Part shown: piece by piece, positions 17,465 through 26,078 of the stretch | Position numbering within the stretch: position 1 is the stretch's first letter | Layout: each line of letters starts with the position of its first letter | Assembly: GCA_029862005.1 (NCBI GenBank) | Contig: JAOTYD010000005.1 | Location: 62,001-126,000, forward strand | Length of the DNA stretch: 64,000 bases | Direction of reading: 5' to 3' | From: Gammaproteobacteria bacterium | Lineage (GTDB): Bacteria; Pseudomonadota; Gammaproteobacteria; GCA-001735895 | Program-made: the position numbers and the translations under genes | The notes under the pieces: model-generated | Databases searched by the model: none | What the model saw: only the letters and a program-made list of their open reading frames with translations | What the model was told of the DNA's origin: nothing

Positions 17465-19665
17465 GGCATTACCCTGGTTTTTAACGGCTCGACGGAAGCC
17501 CCCGCGGTAGCCTCATTCGCGGCAACCGACGCGGGTAGAGACACGGTGAATTTTGCGCCGCCCCGTCGAGACTCCTCGACGCGCACGGAACCACCGTGCT
17601 CATCAACGATTTTTTGCACAATCGCAAGGCCAAGACCGCTACCAGAAGTCTTGGTAGTCACATAGGGATCAAACAAGTTTTCCGCAACCTCGGCCGCAAT
17701 ACCCTTGCCACTATCTTCGACCGCAATTTCTGCCCAGCTGCGATCGGGATGCTCTATATATTCTGTTTTCAATGCTATCCAGCCTTCGCCTTCAATCGTC
17801 TCCAGGCTGTTTTTGATCAGATTGTGTATCAGCTGGCGCAAACGGACGTCATCAGCCTCAATCACCGGTAGCGACTTGTCCAGTTCCAGTTCGATTTCGA
17901 CTGACGTATTGTTACCATGGTAAAGCACTGCAAATTCTTCCAGCATCGCATTGACGTTAACCCACTGCGGTTTCTGGGTCGGGGATCGGGCATATTCGGT
18001 AAAGGCATTAACCATGGACTTCATCGCCTCGACCTGCTGTACGATCGTGTGCGTGTAGCGGTCCAGCATTGACTGTTTCTCGGCACTGACTTGGCCGCTT
18101 AACTTGCGATGTAGTCGTTCAGCAGATAGCTGAATCGGCGTTAACGGGTTCTTGATTTCGTGCGCCAGCCGGCGCGCCATTTCACTCCATGCCGATTCTT
18201 TCTGTGCCTGGATCAGTTCAGTCAGGTCATCCACCACGATGACCTGTTCATTCCGATCATAGCTTTGAGACAGCAATGTCGTGCCGCGAACGCGGAGGAT
18301 TTTCTTGCCACCCTGGATGTATATGACAATTTCCTCCTGCCATTCCTGGTCGTTATTCAAGTGCGACTCCACGGCATCGAAAAACGGCGCCATCATCGGG
18401 TACTTCTGCACGACATATGCCATAGATAATTCGGAAAAATAATAATTATCAATATCAAAAATCAGGCAGGCGGCGGGGTTACCGCTTTTGATAAGCCCGG
18501 TTTCGTCAATTGTCAGTACACCCGAGGTAATGTGTTCCATTACCGATTCCAGGTAATTTCTTTGTAAAGCCTCCATGCGCTGACTTTGTTCTGCGATCGC
18601 GCGGCTGCGCGAGATCTTGCGCGTCATGGTGTTGAAGGAGCGCAACAGGAATCCGAGCTCGTCACTGCCTGACAGGTTCAACTGCTTTTCGTAATCTCCA
18701 GCCGCAACCGCCTTGGTGCCCTCGACCAGGTCATTAATGGGCGCAACCAGTTTACGCGCGGCGACAAACGCGAGCCATATCGCTGACAGGACACTTAGCA
18801 ACCAGATAATCGATAGTGCCATAGTAAAACTGGTTTTTAGCGGATCGCGTAATACCGCAAGTTCCTTGTAATGATCATGGGCCTTCTGTACCCCCACGGT
18901 CAGTTCGTTAAGCCGATCGGTAAACGGGTATTGTGCCTGCAGCGTTTTTGATGGCACAGTGGCGTCCAGGCTTTGCACCAGTATGACAATCTGTATCGCA
19001 AGACCATAGACCGGATCATCAACCAGTTTCAGGTAAGGTTTATCTATATCGAGATCGCCAATATCCGTTAACGGCAGCGCCTCGGGCAATTCGGTGGAGT
19101 CAATGCTGCTGGAGGCGACGATAGAATTCGTGTGGTCATACAGGGTTACTTCGTTGGCACCGTATTTCTCACGAATTTCATCGAGGTAGACGATCAGCAC
19201 TTCGTTGTCTACTTCCACTATTTCGTTCGCGGCTGCGCGCGTCTTGTTAAGCGCATCTCGCTTGCGCAGATCAATGGCGCTGCGACCAAGCTGGAGGGAA
19301 TCCTCGAGGGCTATCTCGATGCCAACGTCAAACCAGCTGTCGATGCCCCGATGCAGGAAGCTCAGCGAGAAGTAATAGACCACGCTCACCGGGATAATCG
19401 TCAACAGCACGAACACGCCAATCATACGTGCGGTCAAGTGCGAGCCGATCGCTTTCAGACGGTACTGGACGATCAGCTTGTAAACGTTATAAACGATCAG
19501 GCCAAGCAGGGCGACAAGGCCGATCGCATTAAAAAATATGAGCCAGTTGTAATACTTGCCAAAGGTGGCTGCCTGCGAAGTCGCATCGCTGATTGCATAA
19601 AGTGATGCCATCAGTAAAACGACCAGAGCCAGGATAGAGGCAGTATTGCGGAACGTGCTATTCAT
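17461..19665 (-). CDS. ntrY: NtrY-like sensor histidine kinase
   Basis: This 734-aa membrane kinase is the partner of NtrX. It shows two N-terminal hydrophobic segments, then a further one (TARMIGVFVLLTIIPVSVVY), an extracytoplasmic sensor region, a fourth segment near residue 285 (FTMALSIIWLLSVLSAIWLAF), a HAMP linker, a PAS region (GVLTIDETGLIKSGNPAAC), the HisKA box RRLAHEIKNPLTPIQLSAERL (phospho-His in AHEIKNP) and an ATPase domain (NLIKNSLETI, DSGKGI, GSGLGLAIV). It overlaps DUF4390 and ntrX by 4 bp each. Family members sense redox or nitrogen state; the signal is not evident here. Confidence 0.94.
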   Translation of the reverse strand: MNSTFRNTASILALVVLLMASLYAISDATSQAATFGKYYNWLIFFNAIGLVALLGLIVYNVYKLIVQYRLKAIGSHLTARMIGVFVLLTIIPVSVVYYFSLSFLHRGIDSWFDVGIEIALEDSLQLGRSAIDLRKRDALNKTRAAANEIVEVDNEVLIVYLDEIREKYGANEVTLYDHTNSIVASSSIDSTELPEALPLTDIGDLDIDKPYLKLVDDPVYGLAIQIVILVQSLDATVPSKTLQAQYPFTDRLNELTVGVQKAHDHYKELAVLRDPLKTSFTMALSIIWLLSVLSAIWLAFVAARKLVAPINDLVEGTKAVAAGDYEKQLNLSGSDELGFLLRSFNTMTRKISRSRAIAEQSQRMEALQRNYLESVMEHITSGVLTIDETGLIKSGNPAACLIFDIDNYYFSELSMAYVVQKYPMMAPFFDAVESHLNNDQEWQEEIVIYIQGGKKILRVRGTTLLSQSYDRNEQVIVVDDLTELIQAQKESAWSEMARRLAHEIKNPLTPIQLSAERLHRKLSGQVSAEKQSMLDRYTHTIVQQVEAMKSMVNAFTEYARSPTQKPQWVNVNAMLEEFAVLYHGNNTSVEIELELDKSLPVIEADDVRLRQLIHNLIKNSLETIEGEGWIALKTEYIEHPDRSWAEIAVEDSGKGIAAEVAENLFDPYVTTKTSGSGLGLAIVQKIVDEHGGSVRVEESRRGGAKFTVSLPASVAANEATAGASVEPLKTRVMP

Positions 19666-20255
19666 GACGCGGGATGCTTAACCTCCCATTCATACCACTC
19701 GCTTTTCAAGTCCCAGTCATTATCCCACAACGAGCTGGATTTGAGGGGCAATGGTAATTCATCCGTATCAATGCCAAATCGTGCGCGCGCATAATATTTC
19801 CTGTCAGCAGTCAGATTGTTGATATCAAGCATGGGGTAATTGTAAACCACTTCGATGAATTGCACCGCAGCTTTGCGATCCTGGAAATAGTGTCGCTCGG
19901 AGCTGTTTATGTCGCGTACCACGTACGCATCGAGCATCGGTAACCGATGCAACAGATATTGCTGCTTCAGTGAAACAATCCTGTCATCGAACCAGTAACG
20001 TTTTTCTGAACGAATCTCGATCTCGAACATCATCGGAACTGCAAAACCCTGATCAAGCGCGATCGAAATATAATCCGGAATTTCGCTCGCTACCTCCATA
20101 TCGAGAAGCAGCCAATCTTGATCCAGCGTAAATCCCGCTTTTTCAATTACAAACGAATCCCTGTCCTGAGCCTGTGCCGGGAACGACAGTGAACCTGCCA
20201 CTACCAGGCATGCCAGGTATAGCGCAGGGTAGCTGATTCGCGCGATGGTTTTCAT
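19662..20255 (-). CDS. DUF4390 domain periplasmic protein
   Basis: This 197-aa protein has a signal peptide (MKTIARISYPALYLACLVVA, likely cut after AQA) and a beta-rich mature part of the DUF4390 type, known from the same position between rsmB and ntrY in many beta- and gammaproteobacteria. The function is unknown; conserved location suggests it assists or modulates the NtrY sensor domain in the periplasm, which is inference. Start and stop overlap rsmB and ntrY by 4 bp each, so production is coupled to both. Confidence 0.85.
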   Translation of the reverse strand: MKTIARISYPALYLACLVVAGSLSFPAQAQDRDSFVIEKAGFTLDQDWLLLDMEVASEIPDYISIALDQGFAVPMMFEIEIRSEKRYWFDDRIVSLKQQYLLHRLPMLDAYVVRDINSSERHYFQDRKAAVQFIEVVYNYPMLDINNLTADRKYYARARFGIDTDELPLPLKSSSLWDNDWDLKSEWYEWEVKHPAS

Positions 20256-21553
20256 TTGCCGCCAGACTTGGTCAGCAAACCGTAGAAAAAGCCGTCCATG
20301 TTATCGCTACCGGTGAGTATCTGGCGTCCATGAGGTCGCAGTTCACCCCAGTCGACATCGTTCAACTCGATCTCGACACAGTCCGCGTGACGTTCCAGGA
20401 ATTTCGAAATCTGGTTTTCATTCTCATCCTTGAAAATCGAGCAGGTGCAATACAGCATTCTCCCTCCGGGGTTCAACAGACGCCACAGCACATCCAGGAT
20501 TTTCCGTTGATGCGCAAGCAACGGCATTATATCGCTTTCGCGGCGTAATAGTTTGATATCCGGATGCCTGCGCATGACGCCGCTGGCGCTACAGGGTACA
20601 TCAACCAGAATGCAGTCATAGTTGTTGCCGTCAAACCAGGTTTCGGGGCTCGCAGCATCGCCGATCAAAACTCGTGCAGCCTTATCAATTCGCCGTAAAT
20701 TCTGATGTAATCTGTGCATACGGGACTCACTGCTATCGAGAGCGTCGAGTTTAATATTCTCGTAGTGTTGAAGCAGATGAGCCGTCTTGCCGCCCGGCGC
20801 CGCGCAGGCATCGAGCACACGCGCGTGCGATCCGCAGCCCAGTAGCGGCGCGGCGATCTGCGCTGCAGCATCCTGGACGCTCATCACGCCCTGCGCAAAT
20901 CCGGGTATTTGCGTGACGTCGCACGGGGATGACAGCTCGAGTGCGCTCTCTATCCTGACATGCCTGCTGGCGTCGATACCGGCAGCAGATAACTCGTTAA
21001 TCACAGCGCCGATTTCGGCGTGTCGGGTATCAACCCGCAGCGTCATCGGGGGCCGGGCATTACCCTGGATTAAAACCTGCTCGGCCTGTTCCCCCCAGTC
21101 GCGGCGAATTCGCGCCAGCACCCAGTCCGGGTAGGCATTCAAGGACATGTTACTATCCAGTTCAATCTTGTCTCTAACAACACCACGCAGCAACGCGTTA
21201 ACCAGACCTTTTGCCCAGGCCTTTTTTTGTGCCAGCGCGAGCTTGACCGTTTCATTCACCGCTGCATGAGGCTCGGTGCTCATGACCAGAAGTTGATAAA
21301 GGCCCAGTATGAGAATAACTTCGATATCGCGATCCCGCGCGCGCAGCGGTTTTTGCAGTCGACCTGAAAGCAGGGCTGACAGGGCAAAATACCAACGACA
21401 AAAACCGAAAACAAGCTCGCGGCTTAGCGCCAGGTCCCGCTTGTCAAGCACCAGTGACCGGTACCAGTCACTGTTGAAGATTTCGTCCAGGGAGCGTCCG
21501 ACATCAACCACCTGCAGGATAACCTGCAGCGCGATCCAGCGGGGATTGGTCAT
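20252..21553 (-). CDS. rsmB: 16S rRNA m5C967 methyltransferase RsmB
   Basis: RsmB (Sun/Fmu) methylates C967 of 16S rRNA. The start is the ATG at 21553 (MTNPRWIALQVILQVV), 5 bp after fmt; a longer frame would run into fmt. The 433-aa protein has an N-terminal NusB-like RNA-binding domain (to about 140) and a SAM-dependent domain with VLDACAAPGGKTAHLL, the catalytic cysteine in DVPCSASGVMRRHPD and the second cysteine in YCTCSIFKDENE. The order fmt-rsmB is typical of the family. Confidence 0.97.
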   Translation of the reverse strand: MTNPRWIALQVILQVVDVGRSLDEIFNSDWYRSLVLDKRDLALSRELVFGFCRWYFALSALLSGRLQKPLRARDRDIEVILILGLYQLLVMSTEPHAAVNETVKLALAQKKAWAKGLVNALLRGVVRDKIELDSNMSLNAYPDWVLARIRRDWGEQAEQVLIQGNARPPMTLRVDTRHAEIGAVINELSAAGIDASRHVRIESALELSSPCDVTQIPGFAQGVMSVQDAAAQIAAPLLGCGSHARVLDACAAPGGKTAHLLQHYENIKLDALDSSESRMHRLHQNLRRIDKAARVLIGDAASPETWFDGNNYDCILVDVPCSASGVMRRHPDIKLLRRESDIMPLLAHQRKILDVLWRLLNPGGRMLYCTCSIFKDENENQISKFLERHADCVEIELNDVDWGELRPHGRQILTGSDNMDGFFYGLLTKSGGK

Positions 21554-21558
21554 ATTTG

Positions 21559-22494
21559 TCACCACTTGCCCAGGCGGTACCCGCTCAGGTTTCTGGCATT
21601 CAATGCCTCTGCAGCGGTACATTTATTGCGCCCCGCAAACTGCAGCTCGGTCACCTGCAATACACCTTCGCCACAACTCACGTAGACTCCCTCGGCATCG
21701 TGCGCAACCACGTCTCCCGGTAACCCGGGATCGACATGCGCATTTATCCGGGCCGACCAGAGCCGCAGATTGTCATCTTCGATAAAAGTATAGCTGACCG
21801 GCCAGGGATTGAAGGCACGAACCTCCCTCAGTAAAACCTCCGCGGGCTTGTTCCAGTCAACTTCGGCCTGACGTTTTGTCAGGCGCGGCGCGTAGGTGGC
21901 CTGTGCTTCGTCCTGAACCCGTGCCTGCTGTATAGCCTGTTCGATGTTATCCAGTGATTCCATCAACAGCCCGGCCCCCACGGGGGCCAGTGCATCATGC
22001 AGGTTGGCTGCATTCCAGCATGGATCTACTTCGACCGCACGACTCGAAATCATCGCCCCGGTATCGAGCCCCTCATCCATTTTCATCAATGTTACCCCGC
22101 TGCGCTGATCGCCGGCTAAAATTGCCTGCTGTATGGGTGATGCTCCGCGCCACCGGGGTAACAGCGAAGCATGTATATTGATACAACCCAGACGCGGCGT
22201 TTCAAGCACCGCCGTTGGCAGCAACAGCCCGTAGGCAGCAACAACCATCAAGTCCGCGTCGCATGCGCGTAAATCGTCCAATGCCCTGGTGTCGCTGAAA
22301 GTCGTGGGCTGAAACAGGAGCAGGTCATGCTCGAGTGCAATTTTCTTGACCGGACTTTGCTGTAACTTGCGACCGCGGCCCGCCGGGCGATCCGGCTGGG
22401 TATACACTGCTACCAGGCTGTGCTCACTGCGCAGCAATGACTCCAGCGCCGGAACCGCAAATTCCGGTGTACCCGCGTAGACTATTTTGAGCAT
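21559..22494 (-). CDS. fmt: Methionyl-tRNA formyltransferase
   Basis: Fmt formylates initiator Met-tRNA. The 311-aa product begins MLKIVYAGTPEFAVPALESL and has the folate-binding and catalytic stretch INIHASLLPRWRGASPIQ (catalytic Asn and His), then GVTLMKMDEGLDTGAM with the catalytic Asp. The C-terminal OB-fold domain binds tRNA. It is 13 bp after def, the universal def-fmt pair. Nothing unusual is visible. Confidence 0.98.
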   Translation of the reverse strand: MLKIVYAGTPEFAVPALESLLRSEHSLVAVYTQPDRPAGRGRKLQQSPVKKIALEHDLLLFQPTTFSDTRALDDLRACDADLMVVAAYGLLLPTAVLETPRLGCINIHASLLPRWRGASPIQQAILAGDQRSGVTLMKMDEGLDTGAMISSRAVEVDPCWNAANLHDALAPVGAGLLMESLDNIEQAIQQARVQDEAQATYAPRLTKRQAEVDWNKPAEVLLREVRAFNPWPVSYTFIEDDNLRLWSARINAHVDPGLPGDVVAHDAEGVYVSCGEGVLQVTELQFAGRNKCTAAEALNARNLSGYRLGKW

Positions 22495-22507
22495 TGCCGG
22501 AGGGAAA

Positions 22508-23014
22508 CTAGCTGGCCTGTTGCTTCAGGGATTTGACCAGCTTACTGCGAATGCGGTCGCGTTTCAGTTTCGACAGGTAGTCGACAAACAGCTTGCCTTC
22601 GAGGTGATCCATTTCGTGCTGGATGCAGACAGCCTCGAGCCCTTCAGCCTCAAATTCGTTGAGCGCTCCGTTTTCGTCGTGTGCCCGCACTCGAATGTGC
22701 TCAGCGCGCCGAACCTTTTCATAGTATCCAGGAACCGACAGGCAGCCTTCGTCCATTTCTTCTTCTCCGTTCGCATCGAGTATCTCCGGATTGATCAGGC
22801 ACCTCGGCTGGTTGCGGGCTTCTGAAACATCCATCACCAGCAGGCGAATATGCCGATCAACCTGGGTCGCGGCGAGCCCGATACCCGGCGCCTCATACAT
22901 GGTTTCGAACAAATCGCTGACGAATTGCCTGAGTTCCTCGTCAAACTCGGTGACCGCTTTGGCGACCGTTCTAAGTCGTGGATCGGGAAAATGTAAGATA
23001 TTTAGTAAGGCCAT
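22508..23014 (-). CDS. def: Peptide deformylase
   Basis: Def removes the formyl group from nascent proteins using a metal ion. I use the ATG at 23014 ([14 protein letters not shown]), giving 168 aa, because the family starts here; an ATG 15 bp upstream is also possible. The three active-site motifs are [18 protein letters not shown] and [15 protein letters not shown] (the two metal His and catalytic Glu). It is the first gene of def-fmt-rsmB and is divergent from the LysM lipoprotein gene, sharing a 138-bp control region. Confidence 0.97.
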   Translation of the reverse strand: MALLNILHFPDPRLRTVAKAVTEFDEELRQFVSDLFETMYEAPGIGLAATQVDRHIRLLVMDVSEARNQPRCLINPEILDANGEEEMDEGCLSVPGYYEKVRRAEHIRVRAHDENGALNEFEAEGLEAVCIQHEMDHLEGKLFVDYLSKLKRDRIRSKLVKSLKQQAS

Positions 23015-23091
23015 GGGCAAGTACTTCAAGAAGAGTTATAGCTAGTTGTTCCAAGTTAATGATTATATTAGAGTCTTCCCGGTTAAATACC

Positions 23092-23119
23092 TTGTAGTCG
23101 GTTTTTTTTAGTCTACAAT
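23092..23119 (+). promoter_or_regulatory. Candidate promoter for the LysM-dprA-smg-topA direction
   Basis: TTGTAG (23092-23097) and TACAAT (23114-23119) are 16 bp apart. The -10 is a 5/6 match; the -35 is weak. The hexamers are also inverted repeats (TTGTAG/CTACAA), and the spacer is a T8 tract. An AGGGG ribosome binding site (23143-23147) precedes the ATG at 23153. Confidence 0.5.
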
Positions 23120-23152
23120 CCATCAATCAACACCGCATTTTCAGGGGTTTTT

Positions 23153-24352
23153 ATGCCTATTACCAACAATAGACAGTTAATAAAAGGAATGATTCTGCTC
23201 TCAGGTATGTTGCTGATAACCGCCTGCGCCGAACCACCATCACCCTACGCGGTTGTTTATGAGCCTGAAGAGGCACCCGAAGTCGTCACTGTCGCGGCCA
23301 AGACCCCGGAACCCGTGGCCGAGCCACAACCGGAACCAGTCGGACCTGTCGTCTATGAACAGGAATATCCGGAAACCTACATTGTACAGGAAGGCGATAC
23401 TCTGTGGGATATCTCAACCGTTTTTCTGCGTGATCCCTGGTACTGGCCTGAAATCTGGTTCAAGAATCCGCAGGTCGAAAATCCGCACCTGATTTACCCG
23501 GGTGACACCCTGGCAATTATCTATGTCGGCGGCGAACGCAAGGTCCAGATCCTGTCCCGGGGTCCTGAGGGCTCGGTCCTGTCGCAGACCTCAGGCGGGC
23601 TCAATATTGTTAAAGTCAATCCCCGGATCCGTTCAAAACCGATCGATGCCACGATTCCATCGATACCGATTGATTCAATCCGCCACCTGATCGAGCGCCC
23701 GCTGATAATCGACGAGGACACGCTGAACAACTCCGCCTATGTCCTGACCAGTTTTGACAACCACTTGATCAACAGCATCAACGACAAGCTTTACGTTCGT
23801 AATCTTGATACGACAGACGGTAGCGGCCGTTACCAGATTTACCGCCCCAGCCGCCCGCTTTACGACCCGATTACCGACGAGCTACTGGGTTACGAGGCGC
23901 TTTATGTCGGTGAATCCAAATTATTGCTGCGCGGCGATCCGGCTTCCATACGGGTGACGAATTCCGATCGGGAAATCCTGCGGGACGATCGCGTCATGCC
24001 GATGAACAACACCAGTTTCGAGCGTGATTTCATCCCCAGGCCACCGAAAAACGAAGTTAATGGCGAGATCGTCGCGCTACTGGACGCGATATCTCGAACC
24101 GGTGTCTATCAGACTATTGCCATCAACCTGGGGCAACGAGACGGTCTGGAAAGCGGCAATATTCTGCGCATACGTCGTGTCGGTGGGATCGTCGGTGACA
24201 GGAGAGAGGAAGATCCGAGATTCCGCGTCAAGCTTCCCGACGAATCGGTCGGTATGGCAATGATTATCCGCTCGTTCGAGAAAATGAGCTATGCGCTCAT
24301 CATGGAAGCTGATATACCCATCAAAATTCGGGACCAGGTCGAGTCTCCGTAA
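23153..24352 (+). CDS. LysM-domain lipoprotein
   Basis: The 399-aa protein has a lipoprotein signal (MPITNNRQLIKGMIL... with lipobox LITAC, Cys25), a Pro/Glu-rich linker and one LysM domain (residues 75-125, YIVQEGDTLWDISTVFL to IYPGDTLAIIYV) that should bind peptidoglycan. The remaining 270 residues are a beta-rich domain of unknown role with repeats such as GLNIVKVNPRIRSKP. This LysM protein is regularly found upstream of dprA and opposite def in gammaproteobacteria. Likely envelope-anchored from the inner or outer membrane; Asp is absent at +2, which favours the outer membrane. Confidence 0.9.
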   Translation: MPITNNRQLIKGMILLSGMLLITACAEPPSPYAVVYEPEEAPEVVTVAAKTPEPVAEPQPEPVGPVVYEQEYPETYIVQEGDTLWDISTVFLRDPWYWPEIWFKNPQVENPHLIYPGDTLAIIYVGGERKVQILSRGPEGSVLSQTSGGLNIVKVNPRIRSKPIDATIPSIPIDSIRHLIERPLIIDEDTLNNSAYVLTSFDNHLINSINDKLYVRNLDTTDGSGRYQIYRPSRPLYDPITDELLGYEALYVGESKLLLRGDPASIRVTNSDREILRDDRVMPMNNTSFERDFIPRPPKNEVNGEIVALLDAISRTGVYQTIAINLGQRDGLESGNILRIRRVGGIVGDRREEDPRFRVKLPDESVGMAMIIRSFEKMSYALIMEADIPIKIRDQVESP

Positions 24353-24379
24353 CTGTCAAAGTTTCAAGTATCAGTCACT

Positions 24380-24403
24380 AACACCAGGCACCCGCCTGGT
24401 GTT
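24380..24403 (+). repeat. Hairpin between the LysM gene and dprA
   Basis: AACACCAGG (24380-24388) and CCTGGTGTT (24395-24403) form a perfect 9-bp stem with a 6-nt loop, extendable by CACT/AGTG across a 2-nt bulge. There is no T tract, so it is more likely an mRNA stabiliser or attenuator than an intrinsic terminator. Confidence 0.5.
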
Positions 24404-24422
24404 ATAGTGTTGGGGTCTGCAA

Positions 24423-25541
24423 ATGGAACATGGAGACCACATGCAAAAGGATTTGCTACCTGATTTTCTGCATCTTTACCACAGTCTTGGGCCGGGCCGT
24501 AAAGGCCTGTTGGATTTGCTCGGGCAATTTGGGGGGAACCCCGTACGAATTCGCAGCTGCTCTACGCCTGCGCTCAAAGCCAGTGGATTGGGGCACGACG
24601 CTATCGTGAGACTCAGATCCCGGCAACATCCGCGGGTTGCAGCAGACCTGGCCTGGGCCGAATCAAGCTATAACCATCTGGTTTGTTACGACGACAGTGC
24701 CTATCCCGAATTACTGCGCCAAATCGCTGATGCCCCGGTGTTGCTTTATGCCAGCGGTGATTTATCACTGTTGAACGAACCTCAAATCGCAATTGTCGGC
24801 AGTCGTCGCTGCACCCCGGGAGGCGCGCAAAACGCGTTTGATTTCTCGTTACAGCTGGCCGCTGCCGGCTTTACGATCACCAGTGGCATGGCACTCGGAA
24901 TCGATTCAGCTGCCCACCGGGGAGCCCTGGAAAGTGGCGGTAAAACCATCGCGGTTACCGGCACCGGGCTCGATCTGGTTTATCCCAGGCACAATCAAAA
25001 GCTCGCCGGGGAAATTCTGGAACACGGAATAATGGTGTCCGAATTTCCGCTCGGGACCCCTGCCCGGTCTGCAAATTTTCCGCAACGTAATCGCGTAATC
25101 AGCGGACTCGCGCTGGCGACACTGGTGGTCGAGGCAGCTCGGCGCAGTGGCTCCCTGATTACCGCACGACTCGCGGCTGAACAGGGACGCGAAGTACTTG
25201 CTATTCCCGGCTCGATCCATAATCCACAAAGCCGCGGCTGCCACCAGTTGATTCGCGATGGTGCGGCGATCGTCGAGTCGCCGGCAGATATTGCAACTGA
25301 GCTTGCCGGACCTGCAAGTCTCCTGCTTGATCAAAATACTTCTCAAACGGTCGAGCACAACCCTGAGATTGATGCCGCCTCCAGGCGCCTGCTCGATGTG
25401 ATCGGATACGATCCTGTGACCTGTGACATACTTGTGCAACGCAGCGGCTTGACCATCGACAAGCTTTCATCCATGCTACTGGTACTCGAAATGAATGACT
25501 TAATTCAATCAGCACCTGGCGGCTGCTTCGTCAGGATCTAA
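24423..25541 (+). CDS. dprA: DprA/Smf, DNA-processing protein
   Basis: DprA loads RecA onto incoming single-stranded DNA during natural transformation. The 372-aa protein has an N-terminal SAM-like region, the Rossmann-like core (IAIVGSRRCTPGG, TITSGMALGIDSAAHRGAL, GTGLDLVYPRHN, FPQRNRVISGLA, SGSLITARLAAEQGREVLAIPG) and a C-terminal winged-helix domain (about 310-372). The start ATG at 24423 may instead be the ATG at 24441. It is widely conserved even in species not known to be competent, and other competence genes are not in the window. Confidence 0.95.
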   Translation: MEHGDHMQKDLLPDFLHLYHSLGPGRKGLLDLLGQFGGNPVRIRSCSTPALKASGLGHDAIVRLRSRQHPRVAADLAWAESSYNHLVCYDDSAYPELLRQIADAPVLLYASGDLSLLNEPQIAIVGSRRCTPGGAQNAFDFSLQLAAAGFTITSGMALGIDSAAHRGALESGGKTIAVTGTGLDLVYPRHNQKLAGEILEHGIMVSEFPLGTPARSANFPQRNRVISGLALATLVVEAARRSGSLITARLAAEQGREVLAIPGSIHNPQSRGCHQLIRDGAAIVESPADIATELAGPASLLLDQNTSQTVEHNPEIDAASRRLLDVIGYDPVTCDILVQRSGLTIDKLSSMLLVLEMNDLIQSAPGGCFVRI

Positions 25542-25553
25542 ACCGGGGTACTC

Positions 25554-26036
25554 ATGAAAGAAGGCGTTATAGACGTGCTGATGTACATATTTTCAAGCTA
25601 CGCAGACCAGGACGACAATCTGCCCGAGGACCGTGATGGCATTGACGCCGATTTACGCGCTGCTGGCTTCGAACCGCTGGAAATAGATAAGGCCTTCGCA
25701 TGGCTGGATGGATTGGCACAGGTCGAAGACGACACCGCCATGGATCAGTCCGATATCGCGACGCGAGTGCTGGCACCGGAAGAGTGCGCCCGCCTCGCCT
25801 ATAACGCCCAGGGTTTTTTGCTGTTCCTGGAGCAGTCCGGCGTGCTGACCCCGCGTCTGCGTGAAATGGTAATCAATCGCGTCATGGCGCTTGAATCGGA
25901 CTCGGAAGTCGATATCGAGGAATTAAAGTGGATCGTAATGATGGTGTTGTTCAACAGTTCGGAAGAGCAGGATGAAAATGCCTTGATGCATTACGAAGAT
26001 ATCGTGTTTGCGGATCAACCCGCTGTATTTCACTGA
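25554..26036 (+). CDS. smg: Smg/DUF494 family protein
   Basis: Smg is a small acidic cytoplasmic protein of unknown molecular function, conserved next to dprA and topA in gammaproteobacteria. The 160-aa product begins MKEGVIDVLMYIFSSYADQD and ends with an acidic helical region (LKWIVMMVLFNSSEEQDENALMHY split over 138-155), as expected. It lies 12 bp after dprA and 42 bp before topA, consistent with an operon. Confidence 0.93.
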   Translation: MKEGVIDVLMYIFSSYADQDDNLPEDRDGIDADLRAAGFEPLEIDKAFAWLDGLAQVEDDTAMDQSDIATRVLAPEECARLAYNAQGFLLFLEQSGVLTPRLREMVINRVMALESDSEVDIEELKWIVMMVLFNSSEEQDENALMHYEDIVFADQPAVFH

Positions 26037-26078
26037 GCAGGAATTGTGTCAATTTTAGTTGCGGACCAGTAATATCGA

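Noticed and set aside
24380-24403. Intrinsic terminator between the LysM gene and dprA
   Set aside because: The hairpin is perfect but lacks a T tract, so I list it only as a repeat.
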